Below are positions 48,792 through 61,420 of a stretch of DNA of 64,000 nucleotides, in pieces. This stretch comes from Eulemur rufifrons (lineage: Eukaryota > Chordata > Mammalia > Primates > Lemuridae): the NCBI RefSeq assembly GCF_041146395.1, contig NC_090989.1, positions 49,378,501 through 49,442,500 on the forward strand, in the 5' to 3' direction. Under the pieces are notes generated by a model. The model was not told the origin of the DNA and searched no databases. It worked only from the letters and a program-made list of their open reading frames with translations. A program made the position numbers and the translations under genes. Each line of letters starts with the position of its first letter. Positions within the stretch are counted from its first letter, which is position 1.

Positions 48792-50817
48792 TTTTCAGAC
48801 TAAAACCTGGCATTTTGAAAAATAGGAATTGACACAAAACCTTGGTTGAATGTTGTTTATGTGGGATCTGATCTCAGGAAGAGCAAATGAGGGAGTTGGA
48901 AAAGTGAGACAGTAGAAGGAGAAAATGCAATCAGAGTGAATTAACGCAAAAGTCACTGCCATGACAGCCTGGAAATTCAATCCCACTGTAGACCCTTGGA
49001 GGAATAGTGTAGAACACATTTCAGACTGGTTTCCTTGAGGATTAATTCCTTGGATAATGTATCCATCAACTCCCACCTGTTGTTTACTAAGCATTGCCGC
49101 TGGGGATGTGAAAACTCAGCACTCATGTGCTACCTTTTCTGTGGTTTGAACAACCTTCATGGCTCTGGATAACTCTCCCAGGAAGAGAAGCAGAGACGCA
49201 GGCCCTTGAGGAGGGAAGCCTTCAGCATACACAGAAAATTTCCACTGCAGCTACAGATGAACTTCCAGATGGGCAGAAGGGATATTCATAGGGCTGGGAA
49301 ACCACAACATATGTTATGCAATTAAATGGAGTGCTGTATTTACATTGTAATAATAAAAGTTAATGCAAGTATTATAAATCACCAAAATGTAAAAATATAA
49401 CTAATACAAATTAGGACTTGGAAGAAGAAGAGGGGAAAAGGGATTTATAATAATAAAAACAACTTTAAAAGAACCAAAATATATAATTTAAAAAGTGGGA
49501 GTTGGGTAGATGGGAGAAAAGGTAGGAGGTAATGTATGTGCACCATATTCTGTGCTTTTTCGGTCTGGACTATCATCACTTGCTTTTATAGTTGATGTAT
49601 CCATAAGTAGAGATATAAATGCATCATTTATCCTTATCATGGTAACCACCAGAAGAATTAAACTTGGAAATTTTAAACATGATTTCCTCTAGGGAGCTGG
49701 AACAGCCCTGGGAATTATGAGCCCAGAAAACAATTCCTTGCTGTTTTATATAATTTTTTCTAAACTTATGCATATACATTAGATTAATCTTGTTTTTTCA
49801 GAGAATTAAACTGTGGGACATAGTGAGAAAAGTGAGGAATGCAAGGTCACAGTGCACGATGATGACATATATTAGACTTGAATCTGGTCTCATGACTTAC
49901 AATCCCAGTCCTTGTATATGTCCTAGAGGTCATAGTCCATGTTTCAAATACTTTTTACATAAATAAAGAATAAAAATTGTTCCTAAATTGGGCTTTATTT
50001 TATAGAATATATTTGATATCAAATAGACACCATAATTTGATTCATGAGTTTTTGGTTTTCCTCTCTTCTATTTTTACATTAATCATTTTCAGCTGAAAAT
50101 ATTATTACTATTTCAAATGTTAAAATAATAGCTTTGGTTTAGAACATCAGGTAGATAGATCCACTGCACTGAAAGCAGGGCAGCAAACCAATTCTCTTTA
50201 AAAGTGAGAGCTATTTACTTTGGTGACACTGACACACTAATAAAATGGAAGGCAGTTTTCCCGATAATGACTTTTGATCAAACTTTTGTACAACTTCTCA
50301 AAAAGGTACATTTTTGACTGTAGAATTAATATAGAAGAAAAAAATTGAAGAGGCAAAGAACAGGGCAGCACTGTTGAAATTTTTACTGACCACCTGCTAG
50401 GAAATTACACACAGTAGGATTTAAACTGCTTAGAGAACTTTTCCTGCTTCTTGCACTCCTGCAACATTATTGTATTTCTCTTGTGCAGTGGTGTGGCAAA
50501 AACACTAAGTTCTTTAAAAGTTATTGGGTAGCTATTTGTTCTAGAAATGAAATGTCAAATGCGGCAGTAGTTAAAGACACAGAGGAGTATTTTGATATTG
50601 GAGGTGATAGTGGAAACTAAACAATTGTGAAACAGGGTTTGGGAAAAAGCAATCTTTAATAAATTTACATGGAATGTTATATTTTAAATGCTGAAAATAT
50701 TGTTTGATAATATCCCTTTTTTAAAAAAAAAAAATCAAAACAATGCAAGCAATGTGGAATGGAAAACTGTCTTTTTGTCCTCTCTCATCACGTCCATGAG
50801 GTTCATTGTTGAACAAT
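48792..50817. other. Unassigned; moderate GC part then AT-rich
   Basis: 48792-49270 has moderate composition and a 99-codon minus-strand frame (48795-49094) with no recognised motif. It may be LTR-associated sequence. 49270-50817 is AT-rich with nothing supported. Confidence 0.3.
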
Positions 50818-51258
50818 TGTTACCATCCAACCAGGTCCCTTGCCCACTGCCCAAATAAAGGCTAATATACTAAGACAGCAGGAGTTGTAGCAGTGAAAGT
50901 TTGTTTAATATTGCAAGGCACCAGATGAGGAGATGAGAAAACTTTCTCAAATCCATCTCTTTGAGAATTTTGGGGCTAAGATTTTTAAAGGTGGTTGGGC
51001 GGATAAAGGGCTAGGAAATTGGGTCTGCTGACTGGCGAGGGATGAACTCATAGAGTTGGGAAGCAGAAATTGTCTTCTTGGCACAGACAGTTCCTGGATA
51101 GGGGATCTCAGGACCTGTTGGATCAGTTCCCACACACGGCCACTGGTTCAGTTGACATCGGTTGGTCCCCTGAATGCAGAATCTGAAACATTTATCAAAG
51201 ACCATTTTTAGGATTTACAACAGCAATGTTACTCATATAAAAGATTGGGGAGATCACA
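50818..51258 (-). mobile_element. Probable LTR, minus strand, about 440 bp
   Basis: The plus strand starts TGTTACCATCCAACCAGG. On the minus strand the LTR would end in GGTAACA, with an ATTAAACAAACTTTCACTG-type poly(A) region near 50890-50912 and a TTTAAAAATCTTAGCC TATA-like motif near 50976-50992. Composition is GC-richer than the flanks. The high-coordinate boundary is approximate. Its orientation is opposite to the ERVL remnant that follows, so the two are separate insertions. Confidence 0.45.
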
Positions 51259-52440
51259 AATCTTGCCCCTATCGAGGATACATGACACTGAAACAGTAAA
51301 CAGTAGGGAAATTAGAGAATAATGGCTGGTTAACTTTAAGCTATAGTCATACTACTACAGAAATCAGACTTTTAGCACTATTCCTGCCTTGTGACCTTAC
51401 GTTATTTTAATATAGGTGGTTTCACAATCAAGACAGCTAACTATTCATGATCCAGATATACAGATGTTTATTCCTAGGGAACAGCCAGCCAGATGAAATT
51501 GTATAGCCATTGTAAAGTGCGTTTGCCCTGAGAAGGGGAACTGCCCAACTCCCAATATCAATGCCAAGGGAAACACCCTACACAAAGCAGCTGATTTGTT
51601 TCAAATGCAAGCATGTGGGACTGGCTTTGAGACGTCTGGGATATTCACCTGCTAAATATGTCTATTACCCCTGTTTTGGTAAATAGTGTCATTAAGGTGA
51701 CCTCTTTTGCATGAGCACCCCATGTAACTTTACTGCTACAAAGCTGAATAGTCTGAGAAGCATTATTGGATGTGCTGTCTCAGCTGCTTCATATATGTCT
51801 TACTGATATCAAGAACATCATAGTAATTAACAAGAAAATGGGGAGCTACAGCGGGAGAGTCAAGGAACTTGTCCTAGCAAGATGGAAGTCTTTAGATGAT
51901 TACTGAAAAATGAGATGAATATGGTAAACATTGATGGAGCAGAAACACATGTGTTGATGCAATACTGTTAAAAGTTGGGTGGACCAATGGGATCTCCTGC
52001 TGGTCTCCCAATATTAAAGGACCCCCAGATGAGTGCACTCCATTCATCAGAGTTTGGAGAGATTTAAAAGAAAATCAGAAGCAAAGATTAAAATGAGAAA
52101 CCTCACCTATAATGGACTGGGGCTATAATTATGCAGCTTAATTAAGGTAAAGATTAATGGTTTCTGGCCCAATCCCTGGCCTAGGACCAAAGCTATACAC
52201 ACACAGGTGGGTAAAATGGCTCTGGAGGGTTGGAGGAGGTAAAAATAGACTTTTCTGGGGCTCAACACAAGAGCCCAATGCACTGTCATGCCAAAACTTG
52301 TCAATAAAGTCTTAATGGAGACTAAGGTTGATTGGAAGGATATGGGTGATGAGATTAGGGTAAAAGTTTGGAGGAAAATTGTGATTTTTGAACAGACTTT
52401 TTGTGAAGTAGTCACATCTCCTTAACTTGGATGTTTTATT
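51259..52440 (+). pseudogene. ERVL-type provirus, decayed 5' part (gag/protease region)
   Basis: Upstream of recognisable reverse transcriptase, in the same orientation, translated frames show retrovirus-like pieces broken by stops. A Cys-containing patch near 51510-51650 could be a gag nucleocapsid remnant, and protease-like sequence would be expected around 52100-52440. Nothing is intact, and domain assignment rests on position before RT. The 5' LTR was not recognised. Confidence 0.35.
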
Positions 52441-53480
52441 GAGATGGATATTCTGTCTAATTGGGGATTATTTCTCCTCCCTAATATTATAAGACAGAAG
52501 GTGTATAAGTCTGCCCCCAAGCCAGCCTTGATTGAACATGCTAAATGGGAACCACTAGAACTGTACTGCCCCATCCCACACAGGTAGCATGGCTATTTAA
52601 AACAATATAGAATACCTGGTGGGTAAAAGAGATAACTTAATTACATACTAGAAGCTAGAGTGCTGGTGCTAAAGAATTTTCTATATAGTAACCCTGTGTG
52701 GCATGTGAAAAGGCAGATGGCTCATGGAAACTAAAGTAGACTATGGACCTATGGTGGCTTAAATAAAATTTTACTACCCATAGTCTCAGTAGTTTCAGAT
52801 ATGCTTTCGGTAATATAAAAAAATACAGTAGGCTAAAGGAAACTAGTATTCAGTGATTGATTTTGCAAATGCTGTCGTCTCTGTCTCAATCTCAGGAAAG
52901 AGCCAACTGCAATTAGCTTTCATGAGTTGGATCCTGATTTATGTTTACTGACACAGGGTTATCTGAACTCCTCATTTTACTGTCATAATTTGGTCAGAAT
53001 GGATTTAGACTTCATGCAGGTCCCAAATGTAATTGTACACTATATTGGCATTGTATGGCAATATATATAGCATTATATGGCACTATATATGGCATTATAA
53101 TATCAGAAACTGAAAAGCAGGCTAGGAGAATCTGAATGCAGTGGTGACTCCATGTCCAACTGAAGCTAGTTAATAAATCCAGCAACTATCCAGAACTCTG
53201 CCCAAATGGTGAAATTCTCAGAAATAACCTGAGCAGTAGCTATTTGGGATATTCCACAAGTGACTAAAAGTAAACTGCTGTTGTCAACTACCCCTATGAG
53301 CAAAACAGAAGTGCAAAGCAATTTTGGTTTATTTGGATTTTGGAAAACACATTTTCCACATTTGGAAATATTGCTAGCTCCTATCTACAAGACTATTCAA
53401 AAGAAAGTCATATTTTAGTGGGTAACTGCTAAGACAGACCCCGTCTAAATTACAAATAGTGGTGGCTCCAGCAACTTCTC
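52441..53480 (+). pseudogene. ERVL-type reverse transcriptase remnant
   Basis: Starts with a Met-Asp-Ile-Leu-Ser motif (52444) at the protease/RT boundary. It then shows fragments of the RT fingers and palm: GLNK-like at about 52754, and QGYLNSSFYCHNLV-like at about 52957. At the expected catalytic Tyr-x-Asp-Asp (53041-53052) the sequence reads Tyr-Ile-Gly-Ile, so both aspartates are absent as read. Several stops and frameshifts interrupt it. It is not functional. Confidence 0.7.
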
Positions 53481-54425
53481 TGGGCCCTAATGATTTTTAC
53501 TTAAATATAATTTTAGAAGTGTACCACAATACTCAGCAGACTGGAGCTATGGCAAAAGTCCATGAGCACTTCTCATTGGTGATTGTTGGGATTTTGAACC
53601 AGAAAATCTCCAAATGCAGCCACCTGGTATAAACCATTTGACAGATGATTAATAGCTTGCTATTGGCCATTACTTGAAACTGCTTCAAAGACTAAAGGGC
53701 ACAAAACAATCATAAAACCTGAGACACTCACAATTTCTCGAGTGATATAAGAGAAACATTCTAATAAGGAGAACAGTGTCCACCAGTGTTTGATGATAAA
53801 ATAGGGAAATGGTTTGCACAGGAGCAAGCTACCAGGGGAATACAAGGAGGAACCCACTGTAACCATGAGCAGGTATCCTCTCTTCCTCTAGGACCAACTT
53901 TGGAACCACCTGAGGAGCTGTCAAAATCTATTGCTACAGGGAAAGTGCCCTATGAACAGCTTTCAACTTACCAACAAAGAGCTTCTTGGTTTACAGATTA
54001 TTGTTCCCAGATGAACAGACAGTATCCTGTTTAGAAAGACATCTTATTCAGACCAGTGGGTGGAAAGAAACTGATTGAAGAAGGTAAAAGTAAATCCGCT
54101 CAATGGGCTGAATTCCATGCCATTAGCAGTGATGGAAGAATTGAGCAATAGTAAAAGCCCCTATATTTGGGTTTTTACTGACTTAGAGGCAGTAGCTAAT
54201 GGCCTGGCCACATGGTCAGGTGGATGGGCAATGGAAATCTAGACAACTAAAAAGATGTCCCATAAGGCGCAGCTTTATGGAAATACCACCGGACATTTAA
54301 TGAGTATGTGAAAGTAGGCCATGTCGATGCCCATTGTAGGAACCCCTTTCTGAATGTGGAAGGTGATTGGAACCACCAAGTGATGCGATCCCTTCAGGTG
54401 GCCACTAAGGTCTATAAAATGAGCG
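53481..54425 (+). pseudogene. ERVL-type RT connection and RNase H remnant
   Basis: In-frame pieces include a WAEFHAISS segment near 54103 and a VGHVDAHCRNP segment near 54317, the latter resembling the C-terminal part of retroviral RNase H. An 82-codon open frame at 53786-54034 lies in the connection region. Stops at several points leave no intact domain. The 153-codon antisense frame at 54275-54736 is a shadow. Confidence 0.6.
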
Positions 54426-54960
54426 GACATGACGGGGGCTGCAGCAATGGAGAGATGGGCTGAATCTAGACATATTTCACTTGTACCCTTTAAAGGACAT
54501 AATGCCAACAAGAACTGTGCTATCTGCCAAAAAGACAGAGAATTTTGTTCTTTATTCCAGAGAAACAGAGATTGCAGATGGCTATGGAGAAAATTCCCTA
54601 GGGGAAAGCCCTGCACATAGCTGGCAAGTGAATGATATTGCACCAATGTCAGTAGCCCTGCGGGACTATAAATTGGTCCTGAAAGGAATGGACAGTTACT
54701 CTCGACTAGGCTTTGCATACTAGGTGGTAGATGCAAAGGGTCAAAATACCATTAAAAGGTTGGAACAGAAGACTGTATCAATTTGGGCTGTCAAGTTACA
54801 TTTCTTCAGATCAAGGGACACACTTTGCAGCAAATAGAATCCAAGTGTGGGTAAAGAGATATCATATCAAGTGGACATATTGTGTTGCATACCATCCTCA
54901 GAGTAATAGTTGAACAGAAAATTAAAATGGGCAGTTAAAATATTTGCTGTTTAAAACTGA
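54426..54960 (+). pseudogene. ERVL-type integrase remnant
   Basis: An N-terminal zinc-binding part with NCAICQ is near 54513-54532. A catalytic-core part has a candidate first Asp at 54691-54693 and a clear second Asp in SDQGTHF at 54806-54826. The third catalytic residue, Glu, would be at about 54917-54919, directly after an in-frame stop (54911-54913). Frameshifts separate the parts. The HPQSN word before the stop is typical of retroviral integrases. Confidence 0.75.
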
Positions 54961-55139
54961 GAGAGATAAACATATGAAGAGCTTGCTTATAAGCCTTCAC
55001 AAGTGTGTACTCACATTCAACATGAGGGGTGCTAAGGAAGGGTCTCCACTGGATAGTTTTCTCTACTTTTCTAGAGGATCTGGGGTTGGGGGAGGGTGTT
55101 GGGGGAGGGTGCTGATGAGACTATGCAATTCTTCTTAAT

Positions 55140-55495
55140 ATTATCTCAACTTTCTTATTTCCTACCTGATACAGTGGTCCCAGTGTCAGGGATACAACTG
55201 CAGGTGCCAAGAGCAAGGATAATTCTTAAGCAAGAATCTGTAACTATACTTTTGTACCTTTGTGTCAAAATTCCTAAGGGACTTATGGGTGGATTGTACC
55301 TTCATCCCTTCTGGCAAAGTTGGGATGACAGTGAATGCTACTGTGTTGCCTAGTGTTCAGGATAGCCCCCTAGTTCTGTACCTGTGCGATTCTACCATAC
55401 ATGAGTGGGAATGGACTGAGGGGGAGGCACTTGGTAGGCTAGCATTGCTGTTTGCAATCTGGACCAGCACAGTGACTGAACATAATGTCCCTTAA
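55140..55495 (+). pseudogene. dUTPase-like domain downstream of integrase, remnant
   Basis: Two overlapping frames (to 55353 and from 55262) carry successive pieces of a dUTPase-like fold. A VPVSGIQLQVPRA stretch is near 55179, an IPKGLMG stretch near 55271 that resembles the dUTPase Gly-rich approach to its second motif, and a C-terminal EWEWTEGEALGRLAL stretch near 55407. A frameshift near 55290-55310 breaks the domain. A dUTPase placed after integrase is the diagnostic arrangement of ERVL (class III) elements, and here it supports the class call. Confidence 0.55.
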
Positions 55496-55860
55496 AAATG
55501 TAAAAAAGTTTGGATAAAAATAAATTACAAACACAGAGAAGGAGAAATAATAGCTGAGAGAAAAGAAATAAGTGGGTTATGCATTGAGGGAAATGCAATG
55601 TTGTATTAATATCTCAAGAGAGGCTCAGAGAATATTATTTCTTGGCATAATTTTACTAGATGCCCAGATTTGCCAAGACCACCCCTGCTTTTGGAATCTG
55701 ACCAGGTCTATTGGCAGCCTGCAAACCTCAGTGGCATCACTCTGGGAGACATTTTGGTTATATGACATGCTGATAAACTGGACAAACTGTTAATGGCTAA
55801 ATGGAACTCTAGTGATATGCCATATCTTTTCACTCTTATTTTTTGGCCTACATGTATTAC
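55496..55860 (+). pseudogene. 3' flank of the ERVL remnant
   Basis: A 73-codon frame at 55572-55793 includes an NLTRSIGSLQ-like stretch. It may be the provirus's 3' untranslated or LTR-proximal region. A 3' LTR was not recognised, probably because a MaLR insertion follows. Confidence 0.3.
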
Positions 55861-56068
55861 AAAGGATACTATTTGGGAAGGAATATCTGAGAACTGCTTC
55901 CTACTGGGACATATTTTCTTTCAGAGCCCTTAGCATGCTCCTTTCAAAGTCCTTTCACAGCAATGTTGGCATTTTCTTTCTACCGTGTATTTCAAAACCT
56001 TTCAGTCTCTATCCATTACCCAATTCCAAAGCTGCTTCCACCTCACTCCACTTATTGTTACCAATTTC
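55861..56068 (-). mobile_element. MaLR internal sequence next to its 5' LTR, minus strand
   Basis: CCATTACCCAATTCCAAAGC, then TGCTTCCACCTCACTCC, then TTGTTACCAATTTC is the reverse complement of the start of a THE1/MST-type internal region, directly abutting the LTR that follows. The low-coordinate limit is uncertain. Confidence 0.6.
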
Positions 56069-56448
56069 TGTCTTAGTCAGTTCTGGCTGATCTAACAAAT
56101 TTCACAAACTGAGTGGCTTAAACAATGGAAATTTATTTCTTATAGTTCTGGAGGCTGGAAAATCCAAGAGCAAAATGCCAGCTGATTCAGTTCCTGATGA
56201 GGGCCCTCATTCTGGTTTCATGGATGGCCATCTTTTCATTGTATCCTCACATGGTAGAGAGCAGAGTAAGAGAGAGGAAGTAAGCGCTTTCATGTCTCTT
56301 CTTGTAAAAGCACTAATTTCATTCATGAGGGATCCACCCTCATGATCTGATTATCTCCTAAAGATCCCACTTCTAAATATCATCCCATTCGGGATTAGAT
56401 TTTAACATACAAATTTGGGGTGGAGGCACAGACCTTCAGTCCATAGCA
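56069..56448 (-). mobile_element. MaLR LTR (MST/MLT1-type), minus strand, 380 bp
   Basis: Starts TGTCTTAGTCAGTTCTGG and ends TTCAGTCCATAGCA. Landmarks: AGTTCTGGAGGCTGGAAAAT near 56144, ATTGTATCCTCACATGG near 56238, GGGATCCACCCTCATGATCT near 56329. It is the 5' LTR of the minus-strand element whose interior is at 55861-56068. Confidence 0.85.
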
Positions 56449-58749
56449 ACTGGTAATTCAGTTATATTTGTAAATGGAAGTCTACACTAGGTAGATAAAT
56501 ACAGAACTAGGATTCCCCTGTTATTGTGTACATCACTTTCCCAAAGAGGCTTCTCCTTTAGAAAAAGAGCTATTCCAGCATGATGAGTTTATACCAATTG
56601 GGAATACACCAGCATGTGTAGGGAGGGAGGAGAGAAATAAATTAGACATCAAGCTATAGTTCTTTAATTAATTACTCTTAATTATTCTCCATAATCCTAT
56701 GGTCTATAAGGCTTATGTAGGATTCATACATCCTGGGATCAATGGCAAGGTAATCAGTTAGGGTTTTAAAAATATTAAACTATTTAATTTTAATCTCATT
56801 AATAAAAACCCCTTTATTTTATATATGTATTGAATATACAACTAATAAATATTTATATCTATACACACATATATTTCCAGAGAACACAGGCTAAAAAGTG
56901 ATATTGCTACATAATCAAATTTTGGAAAGCCACTTCCATACTCCTTTATGCTCTCACGAACACTTTAAGCTTAGAGCTTTTTTTCCAGTGAAGAATACTT
57001 ATTTATCATTCTTCTAACAATTTTTATTAATATTATTGCTTTATTGTTCTTTACTCATTTCTCATAGGTTCTCAACATAGCTATGGATTTGTTCATTTTT
57101 TAAAAACAGATACATTGTTTATTCAGAGGGAGGTGGAGAGAAACAATTACTTAGGCAAGATCTAGTACCTGAAGCCTCCACGAGCTTTTCAAATAGAAGT
57201 TATTTTAAGTCCAGAGAGCTGCATTATTCAACCAAATTTGCAGTAAAGGGCAGAAAGATTCAGGATTTGAGAAAGAAGACATAGTTATGAAAAGAATGTG
57301 AACATTGAAGCTAGCATATAAGGAAGAAAAGAGAATAGAGTTCAACAATCCTTTTAAAATCTCTTCAAAGTAACCATAATATATAGTACATTGTTTTACT
57401 TATATAGTCTTACCTGGTAATAATGACTATAATAACATAGAGGGCATAATTCCATGGAGGAATGCTGTGTTGAAATTAAACTCTTCAAGTATTTTATCCT
57501 TTGAAATATTTCAACAAATTACTGAAAATTTTAATTTATCGGCTCTTTTTATTTGCACTTTCACTTTTGCCTTATGTAGACAAATATATTGTAAGTTATC
57601 ATAGACTTTTAGTTAATTCTTCAGTTTCTTTTCTTCAAACTCTTAAGGAAGTCATCATCATATATTTGTTTGATCATCTGAACATATTTTCTTCTTCACC
57701 AACTTCTGTAAACATATTCATTGTTTTATACTGCAGGATTTTGCAATACATATTTATTATTTGGACACAATATAACTTATTTTTTGTGGATCTATAATCC
57801 ATTGTATTGAAGAACAGCATTGCCAATACTAATGTTATCTTCTTTCTCTTTTTATTTCATATAAGAAAGTCTGGGTGAACTCAATGTGAGCTTGATATGA
57901 CACTACAGTATACCATAACATAGTGAAGCTTTAATATTGCTCTTAAACAAATGGATGGACTTTATGAACTTATATAAAGGAGGAAGCATGCCTTTTTTTA
58001 AAATTTTAGAAAAATAACTCAATAGACTTCAAATAGGTATCTAAATATGGTATAAGGAGGCGAAGCTTGAAGCAGAAAGGTATACGTTGGACCTTTTGTA
58101 ATGGGGACTTACAGAACCAGAGGACTGTAACAAAGCTAAAAATGTTCATGCAAGTGTGGCTGCAACATTTCTAAATTAAAGAGACGTGGGAAGCTGATCG
58201 CTCCTTTGGAGATTAGGAAACCAGTCATGAAGCTACTTTGTCTTAGTAAACTCACTCTTTTTATTTTTATGATGTGGTCGACTGGTGTGGCTTTGAGGAA
58301 GTAGGTACTTATGCACCCATTCATACTGCAGTTCTTTCTAGGATTCCATCATACTCAATGAACAACATAGGAGAGTTTTACCCTGTAGGTTGGTTGGGAT
58401 AATATTCTAGTTAGAAGAACACAGAATTTCTGGAAATAGTAGTTTGATGGGGGATGGACTTGCAGTCAACAATTGCATTGACTTCCTGATACCCATTCAA
58501 TTTCTCACCTATTGAATAATGTCAATGCAACTTGAAGAACTGACCGCAATTTATGCAATAATGTAGATTGGACTAAGAATAGTTTCATTTTACTGGCCAA
58601 TTATCAGTTTAGAAATGGCCACAGGATACTGATGACTAATAAAATATCAAGCAATTGTTATAGTTTCTGAGAAAGTTATTACTCATTCTTAAAATGGGCA
58701 TTATGAAGTCAGATTCTACCTCTACATTAGACATGATAAAGGAAGCATG
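56449..58749. other. AT-rich stretch without a supported gene
   Basis: Frames such as 57501-57797 (98 codons, plus) are hydrophobic and AT-driven, with no signature. The part at 58040-58330 has more balanced composition but no assignment. Confidence 0.4.
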
Positions 58750-59114
58750 TGTTCTATAGAATGAATGTCTGTGTCCCCTCCAAATTCATATATTGAAATT
58801 CTAACCTCCACTGTGATGGTATTAGGAGGTAGGGCCTTGGGGAGTTGATTAGGTTATTAAGGTACAGCCTTCATGAATGGGATTAGTGCCCTTGCAAAGA
58901 AAGCTCCAGCGAACTGCCTCACCCCTTCCACCATGTGAACACACAGCAAGAAGCCACCCTCTATGAACCAGATAGTGTGCCCTCACCAAACACTGAATCT
59001 ACTGATGCCTTTTTCTTGCACTTTTCAGCCTTCAGAACTGTGAGAAATAAATGTTTGTTGTTTAGGCCACCTAATCTATGATATTCTGTTATAGAACCCT
59101 GATAAACTAGGACA
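58750..59114 (+). mobile_element. MaLR LTR (MST/MLT1-type), plus strand, 365 bp
   Basis: Starts TGTTCTATAGAATGAATGTC and ends ATAAACTAGGACA. Landmarks: AATTCTAACCTCCACTGTGA near 58797, TTCATGAATGGGATTAGTGC near 58870, CTTCCACCATGTGAACACAC near 58925, CAGAACTGTGAGAAATAAAT near 59033. The minus-strand frame 58961-59194 lies across it by chance. Confidence 0.88.
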
Positions 59115-61400
59115 AGGTAGCACTGTAGTACTGTGGGCAGCCTTCTTATGCGCAGGACAACCAGTGAAAGGCACAGAATAGATAAGTAAAGCACCTGGCT
59201 TCTTAATGATATGGCAGACTTACTGTTGAAGCAACTGACTCTAGAGGGTAGGTCCTACCTCTCTTAGCTAATACATTGCTATTTTTCTGCAACTTAATAT
59301 AGGCTTTTTTTTATTTTAATCAAAACATCCTGATACTGTAACTCAAGCCGAAACTTTGCTTATCTAAGTCCCTATTGGGGTCTTCAGGAGCATAACCTAT
59401 CCATGTTATGCTTTTATTCAGAAGGAAAATATGTGTTAAGCCATTTCCAACAACCTGAAAAATGAGAATCATTAGTCAATACAAATACTAAATCTCTCCT
59501 TGGCTGATCATATAATAAAACTGATTTAACAAGTGTATAACAAGTATAATTAGAAAATAAATTTTGCATGTATGTGTGCATATGATGTATAAACTGCAAA
59601 TATTCACCTGATATCTAGGGACTTAAAATAGTTTTATAGAATTCAGGCTCCCTTCAAATATCCTCATTTTAAAATTATTAGAAATTTTAAAAGAAAAACT
59701 GCCAAATTCAAGATGTGACCATTTTAATTTAGTCCTCCAATTCAAACCCAGTGCCTCCTCAAATTTACCAAATTAGTCAGGTGTTGTTTTAAGCAATTTT
59801 CTTAGTAAATGGCATTGTTCATGTATTTTGAAGTTATTTATTTAGCCCTGATTGTATAAATTTTTTATAACTAAAATATAGTAATGTGAAACAACACATT
59901 ATCCACTGCACGCTGGGTAAATGACTGAAAAGAAAACCATACAATCCATCTCACGAGTAATTTTATCCAGCAGTCCTTTTCAGAAAGTAACAATGAGAAA
60001 TACACACCATGAATCTCTGTTTACAGAATTTTTTTTTTTTTTTGGCAGCTTAGCTTTCAATATCACAGAATTTACACTGTGGGAAAAATTGTTCCTCGGT
60101 GCCAGATTTCAGTTTAGTGTAGCTCCATATTCAACTTTCTCTTCACTCTTGATCACTCTTCTTCAAAATCAACATGTTTCCTAAACTATTTTTATAAATT
60201 TCCGTATGTATCTATTTATAATTCTATGAACAATTTCAAGTTGTTTATAAAAAGTCAAGCTATTTTTATTATCTTACCCATATTTGATGGTCAGCAGGAC
60301 AAGCAGTCAAAAAAGTACCTTCAGAGTGTTTCAGTAGGGTTCAATTGCACCAAGATTGCACTTGAGAGGTCCTCCTAATGGCTGTGGCACACTTGGAAAA
60401 GGAGGACAGCTAGATTGGATTTTGACATTGTAACTTCCCCAAATCCAACACGACAGTCATTTCTGGCCTTTATGTTACTTCTGGAAAAATTTGTTTGGCA
60501 GCAAAATCAGCATTGCTTTTATTTATCATAAAGCAATTGGAACATTCTGTCTTGCAGAGAGACGTATCATTGACAATGAAAACATTAACGTAGAAGGAAA
60601 TGAATCAACTCTAAAAATGCAGAGAATCAAATTGGATTTGTCTCAAACTGTTAAGCTTTTATACCAGTCAGCCACTAGATTTTAGAACATTAAGCCACCC
60701 TGAACTTATAAATATTAGAAAAAATATTGTTATTATATTCAAATGCTATTTGTTTATAAATGGCATATAGTTAGAGTTAGTTAGCAATTTTGCCAACATA
60801 CTATACTAAATAAATTGTACTTTCTACAACTATATAAATGATATCTATTTTACATGTCCTTCATATATGGGGACAAATATCTCAGTCTAAAGATGAATAT
60901 CAATGCTATTAAAAATCTTAACATTCCCAATTAAGATTGATGTGTCTAACTTATTAAGTATTTTCTTTACTTTATTCAAAAGCCCTCCCTTTGGTTCACT
61001 CTTTTCTTCTTGAAGAGGAAAAAAAAATTACCTAAGTATTGGGGATAGTTTAGCTTAATAATGAATAATAGATTTATTTATTTATTTTCACTAAAGGAAC
61101 ATATTAATTTTAAAAATCAAGTCAACTCATATGAATAGTAGAATAAACAGTTATTTTGAAATTTGTTTTGCTTTCAACAATTATATAGACCTAATAAGTT
61201 CTCCTTGAAAAAAGTAAAGCATTCAGAGGAAATATGTGAAATCCTAAATATGTAATCTCCTAATTTCTAATATCAGCTATGAAAACAATGTTAATTGTGC
61301 CTGAAAAGGTGAATAAAAGCCAAAGAAACTGTTAATTGTATTCTTGAAAGTAAGCTTTAAAATTGACCAACAATTGAGTACATTGACTGGCTCTGAGTGG
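59115..61400. other. AT-rich stretch without a supported gene
   Basis: A 15-base T run is at 60029-60043. No repeats were confidently assigned. Confidence 0.4.
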
Positions 61401-61420
61401 GTGTGTGTGTGTGTGTGTGT
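61401..61420. repeat. (GT)10 microsatellite
   Basis: Ten uninterrupted GT units. Confidence 0.95.

Noticed and set aside
54275..54736. 153-codon minus-strand open frame
   Set aside because: It lies antisense to recognisable ERVL RNase H and integrase sequence, so it is a shadow.
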